Positions 16,905 to 25,457 of a stretch of 64,000 nt of DNA are shown here, piece by piece. This stretch comes from CAIUPE01 sp037131735 (GTDB lineage: Bacteria; Pseudomonadota; Alphaproteobacteria; Rhizobiales; Beijerinckiaceae). The stretch's first letter is position 1, and each line of letters opens with the position of its first letter. Both the position numbers and the translations under genes were made by a program. Under the pieces are notes generated by a model that saw only the letters and a program-made list of their open reading frames with translations, searched no databases and had not been told where the DNA came from. Where the stretch lies: assembly GCA_037131735.1 (NCBI GenBank), contig JBAXQM010000002.1, positions 186,001 to 250,000 on the forward strand, written 5' to 3'.

Positions 16905-17717
16905 TTAACGTAGCTCTGGATAGCCTAACGCTACAGCCTCATTTTCAAGCGACACAATTACATCATAATTTGCGCGCGGAATTATTACGATATCTTTGAT
17001 TTTGAGCGTTTCAAGCCAAGCGGGGCGCGGCCCTTGTCTAATAACCGATAGCAATGCGGTTTGAATAATCTCGCGTATCGCTTCGCTCTTCGTCCCGCTT
17101 GTAATGAAGGGGAGGCCCGGTGTTTTCGGCGTATACGCGATAACTCTAAATTTTTCCGCCAAACGCGGATCAAACGATATGAAATGATCAAGGGAAACGA
17201 CGTCAATCGAAGCAATGGCGGCCTTGCCGTCAATAACCGCCTTCAAGCTTTGACGATGCGCGCCTGTTACAATGACTTTGGAAAAAAAGTGATCTCGTGC
17301 ACCGGCTCGAGCGAGGCTGATACGGAATAAATTCATGCCGGTATTGCTGTCGTAGCCGTTTATCGCGGCACTATGATTTTTGGCATCCAATAATGCCTGA
17401 ATGGGACTGTCGCGCGAAACGATGATGGCGCTTCCATAATGCGCGCCTTCGACTTCTGCGGCATCATAAACCGGTGTGGCAACCAGTGAGGCGTCACCAC
17501 AATGGCCGTGGGTTAAAGGATAGCCGCAAGTCTGGCTGAACAGCAGGTTGGAATCCGACCATAGGCTTTGAAGATCAGTAACCTGTGTCAGATCATCAGG
17601 GACATCGTCTATCCCCTGGGCACGCAGTGTCTTTGCGAGCGCGTGCCAAAACTCGGAATTCGCCGCCCGCAATTCGGGCGCGTCATACATGGGCAGTGCG
17701 GCGCGTGGCTTAGCCAT
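16905..17717 (-). CDS. PhnD-like phosphate/phosphonate-binding protein without signal peptide
   Basis: The 270 residues match the PhnD-type solute-binding fold: LPMYDAPELRAANSEFWHALA at the N-terminus, LLFSQTCGYPLTHG, LVATPVYDA, a central AINGYDSNTGMNLFR and a helix near TGAHRQSLKAVIDGKAAIASIDVVSLD. No signal peptide or lipobox is visible, so it may be cytoplasmic or need a partner for export. The ATG at 17717 overlaps the desaturase stop by eight bases. A GTG at 17747 is possible. There is no ABC permease or ATPase nearby, so the ligand is unknown. Confidence 0.8.
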   Translation of the reverse strand: MAKPRAALPMYDAPELRAANSEFWHALAKTLRAQGIDDVPDDLTQVTDLQSLWSDSNLLFSQTCGYPLTHGHCGDASLVATPVYDAAEVEGAHYGSAIIVSRDSPIQALLDAKNHSAAINGYDSNTGMNLFRISLARAGARDHFFSKVIVTGAHRQSLKAVIDGKAAIASIDVVSLDHFISFDPRLAEKFRVIAYTPKTPGLPFITSGTKSEAIREIIQTALLSVIRQGPRPAWLETLKIKDIVIIPRANYDVIVSLENEAVALGYPELR

Positions 17718-18669
17718 GAGGTGAAGCGGGTAGTGACCCATCAGCACGCGGTGCGCGATTGGTCGGATGACGTGGCTCGTGATGCGATGTGAACAGATAG
17801 CGTCGGATCACATCGACATAGCCATTGTAAACATGGCCATGATTTTCGGTGATCAGGCGATCACGGTTCATCCGGTACCATGCCGGAATATCATACCAAG
17901 CCATGGTGGGTTCAGCATGATGAGCGGCGTGTAGATTATTATAAAGAAAGAGCGGACCCAAGAATGTGGCATTTTCGACGATGGCTGTGCGCTCATGAAT
18001 ATCATCGGCAGCACGATGCTCGGCAAAGGATCGTATGAGCAATAAAGCCGTGCCGGGATAAACCATGCCGAAAAGATAAAGCCAGGGTGAAAGGTCGCAA
18101 ATATAGGTCACCCAGATCATGACGAATGCGACAGCGATAATGTGACGAACCCAAAGACCAAGATTTTTGAAATCACCTCTCACAAGCAATTTCATTTCAC
18201 TCAAGATAAAACCGATCATTGCCAGTGCCGGACCGATGAGCATGCGGCCGACAAAAGTATTTTGAAAACGGAATAGAGCTTTTACAGGTGCAGGCAGATC
18301 ACTCCACTGCTCCGATGTGAAATACCACGACTCGGGATCATCAAGCGGATCGGTCAGTCGTTCATCACGATGATGGGTGAGGTGCGAGCGGCGGTACAGC
18401 TCATAGGGCAGCCAGAGCGAAAGCGGCGGTGTTGCGAGCGCGCGATTGACCGCTCGCGAGGAGGTCGGGTGGCCGTGAAGAATTTCATGCTGGAGCGACG
18501 AGTGCCAGGCCAAAAGGATTGAGCCGCCTATGATAGAAACAAAAAGCGGCAGATCATTGCCCCAATAGGTCAGGGCGAGCCATGCCCCGTAGACTCCAAT
18601 AATAAGGCCCAAGGTCGGCCATTCGATCCGCCAACCGCCTTGCTGCTTCTCACTTTTGCCGGCCGCCAT
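17710..18669 (-). CDS. membrane fatty acid desaturase family protein
   Basis: This diiron desaturase- or hydroxylase-type membrane enzyme acts on fatty acyl or related hydrophobic chains. The three histidine boxes are HEILHGH (about 61-67), HLTHH (about 96-100) and NNLHAAHHAEP near the C-terminus, with hydrophobic helices between them. It has about 319 residues, normal for the family. The ATG at 18669 is preferred over a GTG at 18681. The substrate (fatty acid, carotenoid or lipid) cannot be told from the sequence. It is translationally coupled to the PhnD-like gene. Confidence 0.9.
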   Translation of the reverse strand: MAAGKSEKQQGGWRIEWPTLGLIIGVYGAWLALTYWGNDLPLFVSIIGGSILLAWHSSLQHEILHGHPTSSRAVNRALATPPLSLWLPYELYRRSHLTHHRDERLTDPLDDPESWYFTSEQWSDLPAPVKALFRFQNTFVGRMLIGPALAMIGFILSEMKLLVRGDFKNLGLWVRHIIAVAFVMIWVTYICDLSPWLYLFGMVYPGTALLLIRSFAEHRAADDIHERTAIVENATFLGPLFLYNNLHAAHHAEPTMAWYDIPAWYRMNRDRLITENHGHVYNGYVDVIRRYLFTSHHEPRHPTNRAPRADGSLPASPHG

Positions 18670-18884
18670 ACCTGATCCCACCTCAGACTCGCGTGTTCCA
18701 CCAATGCCTTTTTATAAAATTCTTAAAGTCGAGCGGGTGTCCGCGTCAATTCCGACAGTTTGAGTCGCATTTTGATCGACCTGATCGCTTGGCATGTGGG
18801 AGCTTTGCAGGCGGCGCGGGTGACGGTTTGGGTCGCGCCCGCTAAAAAAGGCCACCAACCGCGACCAAAGAAGAGTGACGATCC

Positions 18885-20429
18885 ATGGTGTCCAAAGCAG
18901 AACCGTCAAAAAAGCCGAATATTCTGATCATAATGGTCGATCAGTTAAACGGGACTTGGTTTCCCGACGGTCCCGCACCTTTCTTGAAGACCCCCGTTTT
19001 GCGCGCGCTTGCTGAGAACAGCGTGCGGTTTACGAATACATATTGCCCGAGCCCGCTTTGCGCACCATCGCGCGCGTCCTTCATGACGGGGCAGTTGCCT
19101 TCACGCACAGGTGTCTATGATAACGCCGCTGAATTCGCGTCCTCAATTCCGACCTTCGCGCATCTCTTACGTCATGCAGGATATAAAACGGTCCTTTCCG
19201 GCAAGATGCATTTTGTTGGCCCCGATCAGTTACACGGATTTGAAGAGCGGTTGACGACCGATATTTATCCCGCTGATTTCGGATGGACGCCGGATTGGAC
19301 AAAGCCCGATGAGCGGATTGATTGGTGGTATCACAATCTCGGTTCGGTCACGAATGCCGGCACCGGTGAGATTACCAATCAACTCGAATATGATGATGAA
19401 GTCGCCTATCACGCGAAATTGCGTCTCTATCAATTCGCGCGCAAAGACAGCGAGCGCCCGTTTTGTCTGACGGTGAGCTTCACGCATCCGCATGATCCCT
19501 ATGTCGCGCGGAAAAAATATTGGGATCTTTATCCCGACGGCACGGTGCCACCATTAAATGTTGCCCATATTCCTTATGCCGCGCAGGATATCCATTCACA
19601 GCGGCTTTTCGATATGTCGGATTGGCGCAATTATAAAGTCACGCCAGAGATGGTGCGCGACAGCCGCCGCGCCTATGCCGCCAATATTTCCTATCTCGAT
19701 GACAAGATCGGCGAGTTACTCGAGACATTGAAAGAGTGCCGTCTTGATGACAATACAATTGTTGTCTTCACATCCGATCATGGCGATATGCTTGGTGAAC
19801 GCGGCTTGTGGTTTAAAATGAGTTTCTTTGAAGGCTCATCACGCGTACCTTTGATGATCCATGCGCCGGATCGCTTTAACGCACGCCGTATTGATGCGCC
19901 GGTCTCAACGCTTGATCTGATGCCGACGCTGGCTGATCTTGTGGGTCTCGATTACAAATCTTTAGCGTCAGACCTTGACGGTGTGAGCTTGGTGCCCGCT
20001 CTCGAACATACGATTGCTCCGGATCGCCCCGTCTATGTTGAATATGCAGCCGAAGGCTCAATTGCGCCAATGGCAATGGTGCGGCAGGGCCCTTTCAAAC
20101 TGACACTTGCAGGAAAAGACCCGGTGCAGCTTTTTGATCTTTCCGCCGATCCACATGAGCTGACTAATCTTGCGGAAAACGCGGCCTATGCTGACACGCG
20201 GCGCGCGCTTGAAGCGGTGGCCGCAAAGCGTTGGAATTTTGCTGAATATGATCGTGATGTGCGCCGCTCGCAGGCGCGCCGTCTCGTTGTTTATGAGGCA
20301 TTGCGGCGCGGGCATTATTATCCGTGGGATTTTCAACCTCTACAAAAAGCGTCCGAGCGTTACATGCGCAATCATATGGATCTCAACGTGGTTGAATCAG
20401 ACGCGCGCTTTCCAAAGCAGGGTGAATAG
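18885..20429 (+). CDS. betC: choline-sulfatase
   Basis: Choline-sulfatase hydrolyses choline-O-sulfate to choline and sulfate, feeding sulfur and betaine metabolism. The 514 residues show the sulfatase metal-site start NILIIMVDQ, and the catalytic C59 in CAPSR, the cysteine that matures to formylglycine. FTSDHGDMLGERGLW is further on, and the C-terminus RYMRNHMDLNVVESDARFP is characteristic of BetC. No signal peptide is seen, in keeping with a cytoplasmic enzyme. No betA, betB or betI lies nearby. Confidence 0.93.
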   Translation: MVSKAEPSKKPNILIIMVDQLNGTWFPDGPAPFLKTPVLRALAENSVRFTNTYCPSPLCAPSRASFMTGQLPSRTGVYDNAAEFASSIPTFAHLLRHAGYKTVLSGKMHFVGPDQLHGFEERLTTDIYPADFGWTPDWTKPDERIDWWYHNLGSVTNAGTGEITNQLEYDDEVAYHAKLRLYQFARKDSERPFCLTVSFTHPHDPYVARKKYWDLYPDGTVPPLNVAHIPYAAQDIHSQRLFDMSDWRNYKVTPEMVRDSRRAYAANISYLDDKIGELLETLKECRLDDNTIVVFTSDHGDMLGERGLWFKMSFFEGSSRVPLMIHAPDRFNARRIDAPVSTLDLMPTLADLVGLDYKSLASDLDGVSLVPALEHTIAPDRPVYVEYAAEGSIAPMAMVRQGPFKLTLAGKDPVQLFDLSADPHELTNLAENAAYADTRRALEAVAAKRWNFAEYDRDVRRSQARRLVVYEALRRGHYYPWDFQPLQKASERYMRNHMDLNVVESDARFPKQGE

Positions 20430-20458
20430 AGCGCCATGACGGCGAGCGAGTTTATAAC

Positions 20459-21400
20459 ATGATGGTTTCAAATAGGCTGAAAGCCATTTTCTGGCTCATA
20501 GCCGGCGTCTTCACCTTTTCCCTGCAAGACATCGTCATCAAAACGGTGAGCGGCTCTTATCCCGTTCATCAAGTGATTGTTGTGCGATGTCTCGCTGCGT
20601 TGCCCTTCATCATGATTCTTATTCATCGTGCGGGCGGATTGAAAATGCTTAATTCGCCGCGTCGAGGGGCTTTGATTTTACGTGGCATAATGCTTCTCAC
20701 AGCTTACACGAGTTATTTTTTGGCCTTCCCAGTAATGAAGCTCGCCGATGTTATTGCGCTTTATGCCACGGTGCCGCTCTTTGTTACCGCGCTCGCGGGT
20801 CCTGTGCTTGGTGAAAAAATTAGTCTTGTCAGGTGGGGCGCTATCATCATCGGATTTATCGGTGCGCTTGTTATGGTGAAGCCAGGGAGCGGCGTGTTTG
20901 ATCTTGCTTCGCTTCTTCCGATTCTCTCGGCCTTGGCCTATGCGAGCGCGCAAGTGGTCGCGCGTCGCATTGGATTAAATGACTCCGCCGCCGTGATGAC
21001 ATTTTATCAAAATTTTCTTTATCTCTGCGCGGCCGGTGCACTTGCGGCGGTTGTGACCCTCTGGGGCGGTGAATATGAAGGCCATCGCAGTCTCGTCTTT
21101 TTACTGCGGCAATGGGAAGTGCCTGGACTACGTGACATTTTGTTGATTAGCGCGTGCGGTCCGATTGCGGCAATCGGTATGACGATGCTCGGTGAAGCCT
21201 ACCGACTTGAAGAGGCCAATATTGTGACGTCGTTTGAATATACGGCGCTGATTTGGGGTACGGTGTGGGGCTATCTCATCTGGAATGAAATGCCGGGCAT
21301 TGAATCAATCATTGGTGCGGGGTTGATCGTCGGGGCAGGCTTGTTGATCGCATTGTTTGCACGATCTTCCATTGATTCCGATCTGCGCGAGCCGAGTTGA
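20459..21400 (+). CDS. EamA/DMT-family transporter
   Basis: This inner-membrane permease of the drug/metabolite transporter superfamily has 313 residues and about ten hydrophobic helices arranged as two EamA repeats. The conserved stretches are LRGIMLLTAYTSYFLAFPVMKLADVIALYATVPLFV in repeat one and EANIVTSFEYTALIWGTVWGYLIWNEMP in repeat two. It lies 29 bases after betC and might share its transcript. The substrate is unknown; relatives carry amino acids or S-adenosylmethionine. Confidence 0.85.
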   Translation: MMVSNRLKAIFWLIAGVFTFSLQDIVIKTVSGSYPVHQVIVVRCLAALPFIMILIHRAGGLKMLNSPRRGALILRGIMLLTAYTSYFLAFPVMKLADVIALYATVPLFVTALAGPVLGEKISLVRWGAIIIGFIGALVMVKPGSGVFDLASLLPILSALAYASAQVVARRIGLNDSAAVMTFYQNFLYLCAAGALAAVVTLWGGEYEGHRSLVFLLRQWEVPGLRDILLISACGPIAAIGMTMLGEAYRLEEANIVTSFEYTALIWGTVWGYLIWNEMPGIESIIGAGLIVGAGLLIALFARSSIDSDLREPS

Positions 21401-21428
21401 TTTCAATCCAAACATTAAAGGTCTTTTG

Positions 21429-22601
21429 GTGACGTCTTTTCACGATGACAGGCAGACAAAGCGGCTCTTTGATTTGTGGCCTGTCTTTGTGTGGATGTTT
21501 TTCTTCATGATGTCGAATGGTGTCGGCATGACAGTGATGCCGGTTCTCGCCGTCATCAAGAATATGCCCAATTCACTTTTGGGTACAATTGGGTCGATTT
21601 ATTTTGCGGGTATGTTTTTGGGCTATTTTATTGGCCCGCCACTCGTTCGCAAAAAAGGATATCGTTTTTCAGGCTTTTTGCTTTTGCCCTTGATGTGTAT
21701 TGGCCTGATTATTCTCCTTTTTGACAATGCATTTTTGTGGGCGGCCGGGCGAAGCCTCGCCGGATTAGGCATTGGTATTTCCTATATTATTGCGGAAAGT
21801 TGGGTTGCTGGTCGCGCGCATTCATCAATCCGTATGACGGCCTTGTCGATTTATATTGCTTCCGCGATGCTCGGAATATTGAGCGCGCAAGCTTTGTTGA
21901 CTTTTGTTGACCCTGCCTCACTCTTGGCTTTGTGGCTTGGGGGCGTGATGATTGTAGTGGCGTCCCTCCTGATTGGTGTTGCGCCACTGCCTTCAACAGA
22001 GTCTCCTCAAAAGGAGAAGCAAGCCGGCCATGCATTGCGGATCATTCGTAAGGCTGCAGTCCCGCTCACGGGTATATTCACCGCCGGACTTTTGTTTTCG
22101 ATTTTTGTAACTTTTTATCCTGCCTATGGCGCGGATCGCGGATTGGCAGCGGATCTTGTGCCTGTGATTGGTGTGGTGGTGATGGCGGGCGCCACAATGA
22201 TGCAGCCGTTTTTGGGTCGCGTTCTCGAGCGCAAAAACCCCATAATGCTTTTGATGGCGGTTGCGTTCCTCTCCGCTCTAGCCGCTCTCGGTCTCGTCTA
22301 CACCATGGGCGCGGGCTTTTGGCTTTACGCTTTCGTTGCCTTGTGGGGTGCCACCGCTTTGACGACTTACCCCCTTTATGGCGGCCTTACTTATGCAGCT
22401 CTGCCGGATGAATCGGTTTTTGACGTCGCCCGCGTGATCCTCGTGTCTTATGGCGTTGCCGAAATCATCGCGCCCCCCGTGATGGGTGTGGTGATCGATG
22501 CTGGGGGCGTGAATTGGCTCTTCGGTGTGGCGGCAGGGAGTGGTCTTTTTTTGGCGGGATTGCTTGCGGTGTGGGCTAGAACTCCCCGATTTCGACCTTA
22601 A
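21429..22601 (+). CDS. MFS transporter, YcaD/quinolone-efflux-like
   Basis: This 12-helix major facilitator permease has about 390 residues. I chose GTG at 21429 because AAAGG lies seven bases upstream; a longer reading from 21357 would run 44 bases into the DMT gene. It begins with a short polar segment, then FFFMMSNGVGMTVMPVLAVI. The GRSLAGLGIGISYIIAESW segment in the fifth helix region resembles the YcaD/UMF2-type subfamily. The substrate cannot be inferred. Confidence 0.83.
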   Translation: MTSFHDDRQTKRLFDLWPVFVWMFFFMMSNGVGMTVMPVLAVIKNMPNSLLGTIGSIYFAGMFLGYFIGPPLVRKKGYRFSGFLLLPLMCIGLIILLFDNAFLWAAGRSLAGLGIGISYIIAESWVAGRAHSSIRMTALSIYIASAMLGILSAQALLTFVDPASLLALWLGGVMIVVASLLIGVAPLPSTESPQKEKQAGHALRIIRKAAVPLTGIFTAGLLFSIFVTFYPAYGADRGLAADLVPVIGVVVMAGATMMQPFLGRVLERKNPIMLLMAVAFLSALAALGLVYTMGAGFWLYAFVALWGATALTTYPLYGGLTYAALPDESVFDVARVILVSYGVAEIIAPPVMGVVIDAGGVNWLFGVAAGSGLFLAGLLAVWARTPRFRP

Positions 22602-22743
22602 TCGGGCGCCAAAGCGCCTTGATTGGCCCGGATATACCCTTTTCCTTGCGAAGGTCTGGACAGGGGCCGCGGCTTGGCTCTATGTGCCTTGCGCTGCGCT
22701 TCCGTGCTGATAAGGAGACGGCACGCGTCCGAAAAAGGTTCTG

Positions 22744-24504
22744 ATGCTCAAGAAAATCTTTCCAAATTCTTTTGACGATTTTTCGATCCTCAAAAGACTG
22801 ATCGCAGAAAATTTCCGGATCTATGCTTGGCAATATGCGATTGCCATGGGCCTGATGTTTCTTGTTGCCGGCGCCACGGGATTTAGCGCGTGGATGATGA
22901 AAGACTTAATCAATAAAGTCTTCATCGATCGTGACCCCAATATGATGTATCTGATTTGCGGCAGTGTGGCGGTTGTCTATATTGGTAAAGGCTTTGCGTC
23001 TTACGGCCAAGAAGTGCTATTATCGCGCATTGGTAATTCAATAATTGCCGCAACGCAGAAGAAAATCTATCGCGCTATTCTCAATCGCAATATCGATTTT
23101 TTTCAAGATATGGGATCGTCCGATCTTATTACGCGCCTAACATTTAACGCGCAGGCCGCAAGTTCCGCACTGAATTTGATTGCCACCTCCCTCGGACGCG
23201 ATCTCTTTACCGTTCTGAGTCTTCTCTATGTCATGCTGGCGCAAGATGTTGTTTTGACGGCGATTGCGCTTTTGGGTGTGCCGCTCCTTTTTGTTGCTGT
23301 ATCGCGCCTCTTAAAACAGATGCGAAAATTATTCAGTAGCGAAGTTCAATCCATGTCGAATATTGTTGCCGGGATGCAGGACACATTTCATGGCATTCGG
23401 GTTATTCGCTCTTTTCGCCTTGAAGATATGATGCTCAAACGCATGGATGGCGCGATCAATGCCGTTGAGCGGCTTTCTAACAAAATGTCTGCGGTGCAAG
23501 CCGGCACAATGCCTTTGATCGATACGCTGGGCGGCGTTGCTGTCGCGAGTGTGATTTTTTATGGCGGTTGGCAAGTCATTTATGAGGGTGCAACACCCGG
23601 AGAGTTTTTTGCCTTTATCACTGCCCTTTTGATGCTGACCGATCCTGCGCGCCGTCTCGCGCGTTTGCATTTATCACTCGCTGGTTCCGCAGTGGGTGTG
23701 AGAATGCTTTATGATCTCATCGATCAGGCGCCCGATTCTCCCGATCAAGAGGGCGCGGTTCCGTTGATATTGAGCAAGGGAACAATCGCGCTTCGCGATG
23801 TGACTTTTGGCTATCGCCCGGAAGATCCGGTTTTACATGACGCGACGCTGTCGATTGAGGGCGGGAAGATTACCGCGCTTGTTGGTGTTTCCGGCAGCGG
23901 CAAATCAACAATCTTCAATCTCTGTTTGAGATTCTGGAATCCGCAAGCGGGTGAGATTCGCATAGACGGTCAGCCTCTTTCGGGCATCACGATGGCTTCG
24001 CTTCATGAGTCGATTGCGCTCGTTGGCCAAGATGTCTTTTTGTTCGACGGCACAATCGCTGAAAATATCCGTATGGGTCGGCCTGATGCCACGATGGACG
24101 AAATCGAGTCCGCAGCAAAGGCCGCCGCCGCGCATGATTTTATTATGTCTATGCCTCATGGCTATGACACGCGAATTGGTGAATTTGGCGGTCGTCTCTC
24201 GGGCGGTCAGCGGCAGCGCTTGTCGATCGCGCGGGCATTTTTGAAAAATGCGCCTATTCTTTTTCTTGATGAGCCGACATCGGCTTTGGATGCCGAATCC
24301 GACGCGCTCATTCAAGATGCCCTGCGGCGTCTGATGAAGGGGCGAACCACCTTAATGATTGCGCATCGCTTGGCGTCGATTGCTTATGCTGACACAATCT
24401 ATGTTCTTGAAAATGGGCGTGTCATCGAAGAGGGATCTCATAACGTCCTTCTTGAACAGAATGGCAAATATGCGCGCCTCTATGAATTGCAGTTTCACGT
24501 GTGA
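22744..24504 (+). CDS. msbA: MsbA-like ABC exporter (lipid A flippase family)
   Basis: This half-transporter fuses six transmembrane helices (about residues 25-300) to an ATPase domain. Walker A GVSGSGKS lies near residue 381, signature LSGGQRQRLSIARAF and Walker B ILFLDEP follow. The family's role is flipping lipid A-core or other lipids across the inner membrane with ATP. At 586 residues it is of MsbA length. The lipid A acyltransferase gene 18 bases downstream supports an LPS substrate, although other lipids or drugs are possible. Confidence 0.85.
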   Translation: MLKKIFPNSFDDFSILKRLIAENFRIYAWQYAIAMGLMFLVAGATGFSAWMMKDLINKVFIDRDPNMMYLICGSVAVVYIGKGFASYGQEVLLSRIGNSIIAATQKKIYRAILNRNIDFFQDMGSSDLITRLTFNAQAASSALNLIATSLGRDLFTVLSLLYVMLAQDVVLTAIALLGVPLLFVAVSRLLKQMRKLFSSEVQSMSNIVAGMQDTFHGIRVIRSFRLEDMMLKRMDGAINAVERLSNKMSAVQAGTMPLIDTLGGVAVASVIFYGGWQVIYEGATPGEFFAFITALLMLTDPARRLARLHLSLAGSAVGVRMLYDLIDQAPDSPDQEGAVPLILSKGTIALRDVTFGYRPEDPVLHDATLSIEGGKITALVGVSGSGKSTIFNLCLRFWNPQAGEIRIDGQPLSGITMASLHESIALVGQDVFLFDGTIAENIRMGRPDATMDEIESAAKAAAAHDFIMSMPHGYDTRIGEFGGRLSGGQRQRLSIARAFLKNAPILFLDEPTSALDAESDALIQDALRRLMKGRTTLMIAHRLASIAYADTIYVLENGRVIEEGSHNVLLEQNGKYARLYELQFHV

Positions 24505-24522
24505 GCGGACAAGCAAACGCTC

Positions 24523-25428
24523 ATGACCCTTGATCCGCGTCACGATCCCAACCGAAAGCCCAATCTACTTCATTGGATTGAGTATGGGGCATTAAAGACG
24601 ATAGCTTTACTTTCACGGCATATTTCACCGCGTCTAATTGATGGTTTGTCTTCGGCCCTGTGGTGTTGGATTGCACCACGCATGCGCCGCCATCCGCGCG
24701 CGGATCGTAATTTGGCAGCCGCGATGCCTGAGTTATCAGCGGGTGAGCGTCACATCATCCTCAATAAAATGTGGGATAATTTGGGGCGCACAACCACAGA
24801 GGCATTTGTCCTGACGCAGATTGCTGATGATCCGCATGCTATCACTTTCAGTTTTCCCGATGACGTGACAGCGATCATGAAAAGTGATCAGCCGGCAATT
24901 TTTGTTGGTCTTCATGCTGGAAATTGGGAGATTCCGGCAATTGCCGCGGAGCGTTTTGGTAAGCCGTTGATGGGTGTTTATCAGAAGATTGTTAATCCGC
25001 TTCTCGATGAGATGGTGCGCGGCTTGCGACAAAGGTTTTATCGTGGTGGCCTTCATGCGAAGGGAGCTGAAACGGTGACGCGTATTCGACGGGGGATATC
25101 GGATGGATATTCCGTTGCGATTATGGCCGATCTTCGTGATGCCCATGGTGAGTTTGTACCCTTTATGGGTCGCGATGCGCGTTCGACTGTTTTCCCTGCA
25201 CTCTTAGCGCGATTGCATAAGGTGCCGATCATCGCCATCCGCGCGCTAAGAGTGGGCGTTCGACAATTCCGGATTGATGCTGTTCACATCCCTCTCATTC
25301 ATGACAAGGATCGGAAGATCGAAATCCGTGAGAATACACTTAGGATCCAGAAGCAATTCGAAGTCTGGATCAAGCAGGATCCCGAGCAATGGATGTGGGG
25401 CCATAATCGCTGGGATACTGAGGGCTAG
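24523..25428 (+). CDS. LpxL/HtrB-type lipid A acyltransferase
   Basis: This inner-membrane acyltransferase adds a secondary acyl chain to lipid A or a related lipid. The 301 residues contain the catalytic HX4D/E motif as HAGNWE (near residue 130), an N-terminal hydrophobic region, and a C-terminal EQWMWGHNRW typical of the LpxL/LpxM/LpxP family. It follows the msbA-like gene closely, suggesting an operon for late lipid A steps. The exact acylation site cannot be told. Confidence 0.9.
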   Translation: MTLDPRHDPNRKPNLLHWIEYGALKTIALLSRHISPRLIDGLSSALWCWIAPRMRRHPRADRNLAAAMPELSAGERHIILNKMWDNLGRTTTEAFVLTQIADDPHAITFSFPDDVTAIMKSDQPAIFVGLHAGNWEIPAIAAERFGKPLMGVYQKIVNPLLDEMVRGLRQRFYRGGLHAKGAETVTRIRRGISDGYSVAIMADLRDAHGEFVPFMGRDARSTVFPALLARLHKVPIIAIRALRVGVRQFRIDAVHIPLIHDKDRKIEIRENTLRIQKQFEVWIKQDPEQWMWGHNRWDTEG

Positions 25429-25457
25429 CGATTATTATCATCCGATGCAGAGCCCGA

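Noticed and set aside
18712..18909. 65-codon leftward frame between the desaturase and betC
   Set aside because: It overlaps the betC start, has no ribosome-binding site and no recognisable product; the region more likely holds divergent promoters.
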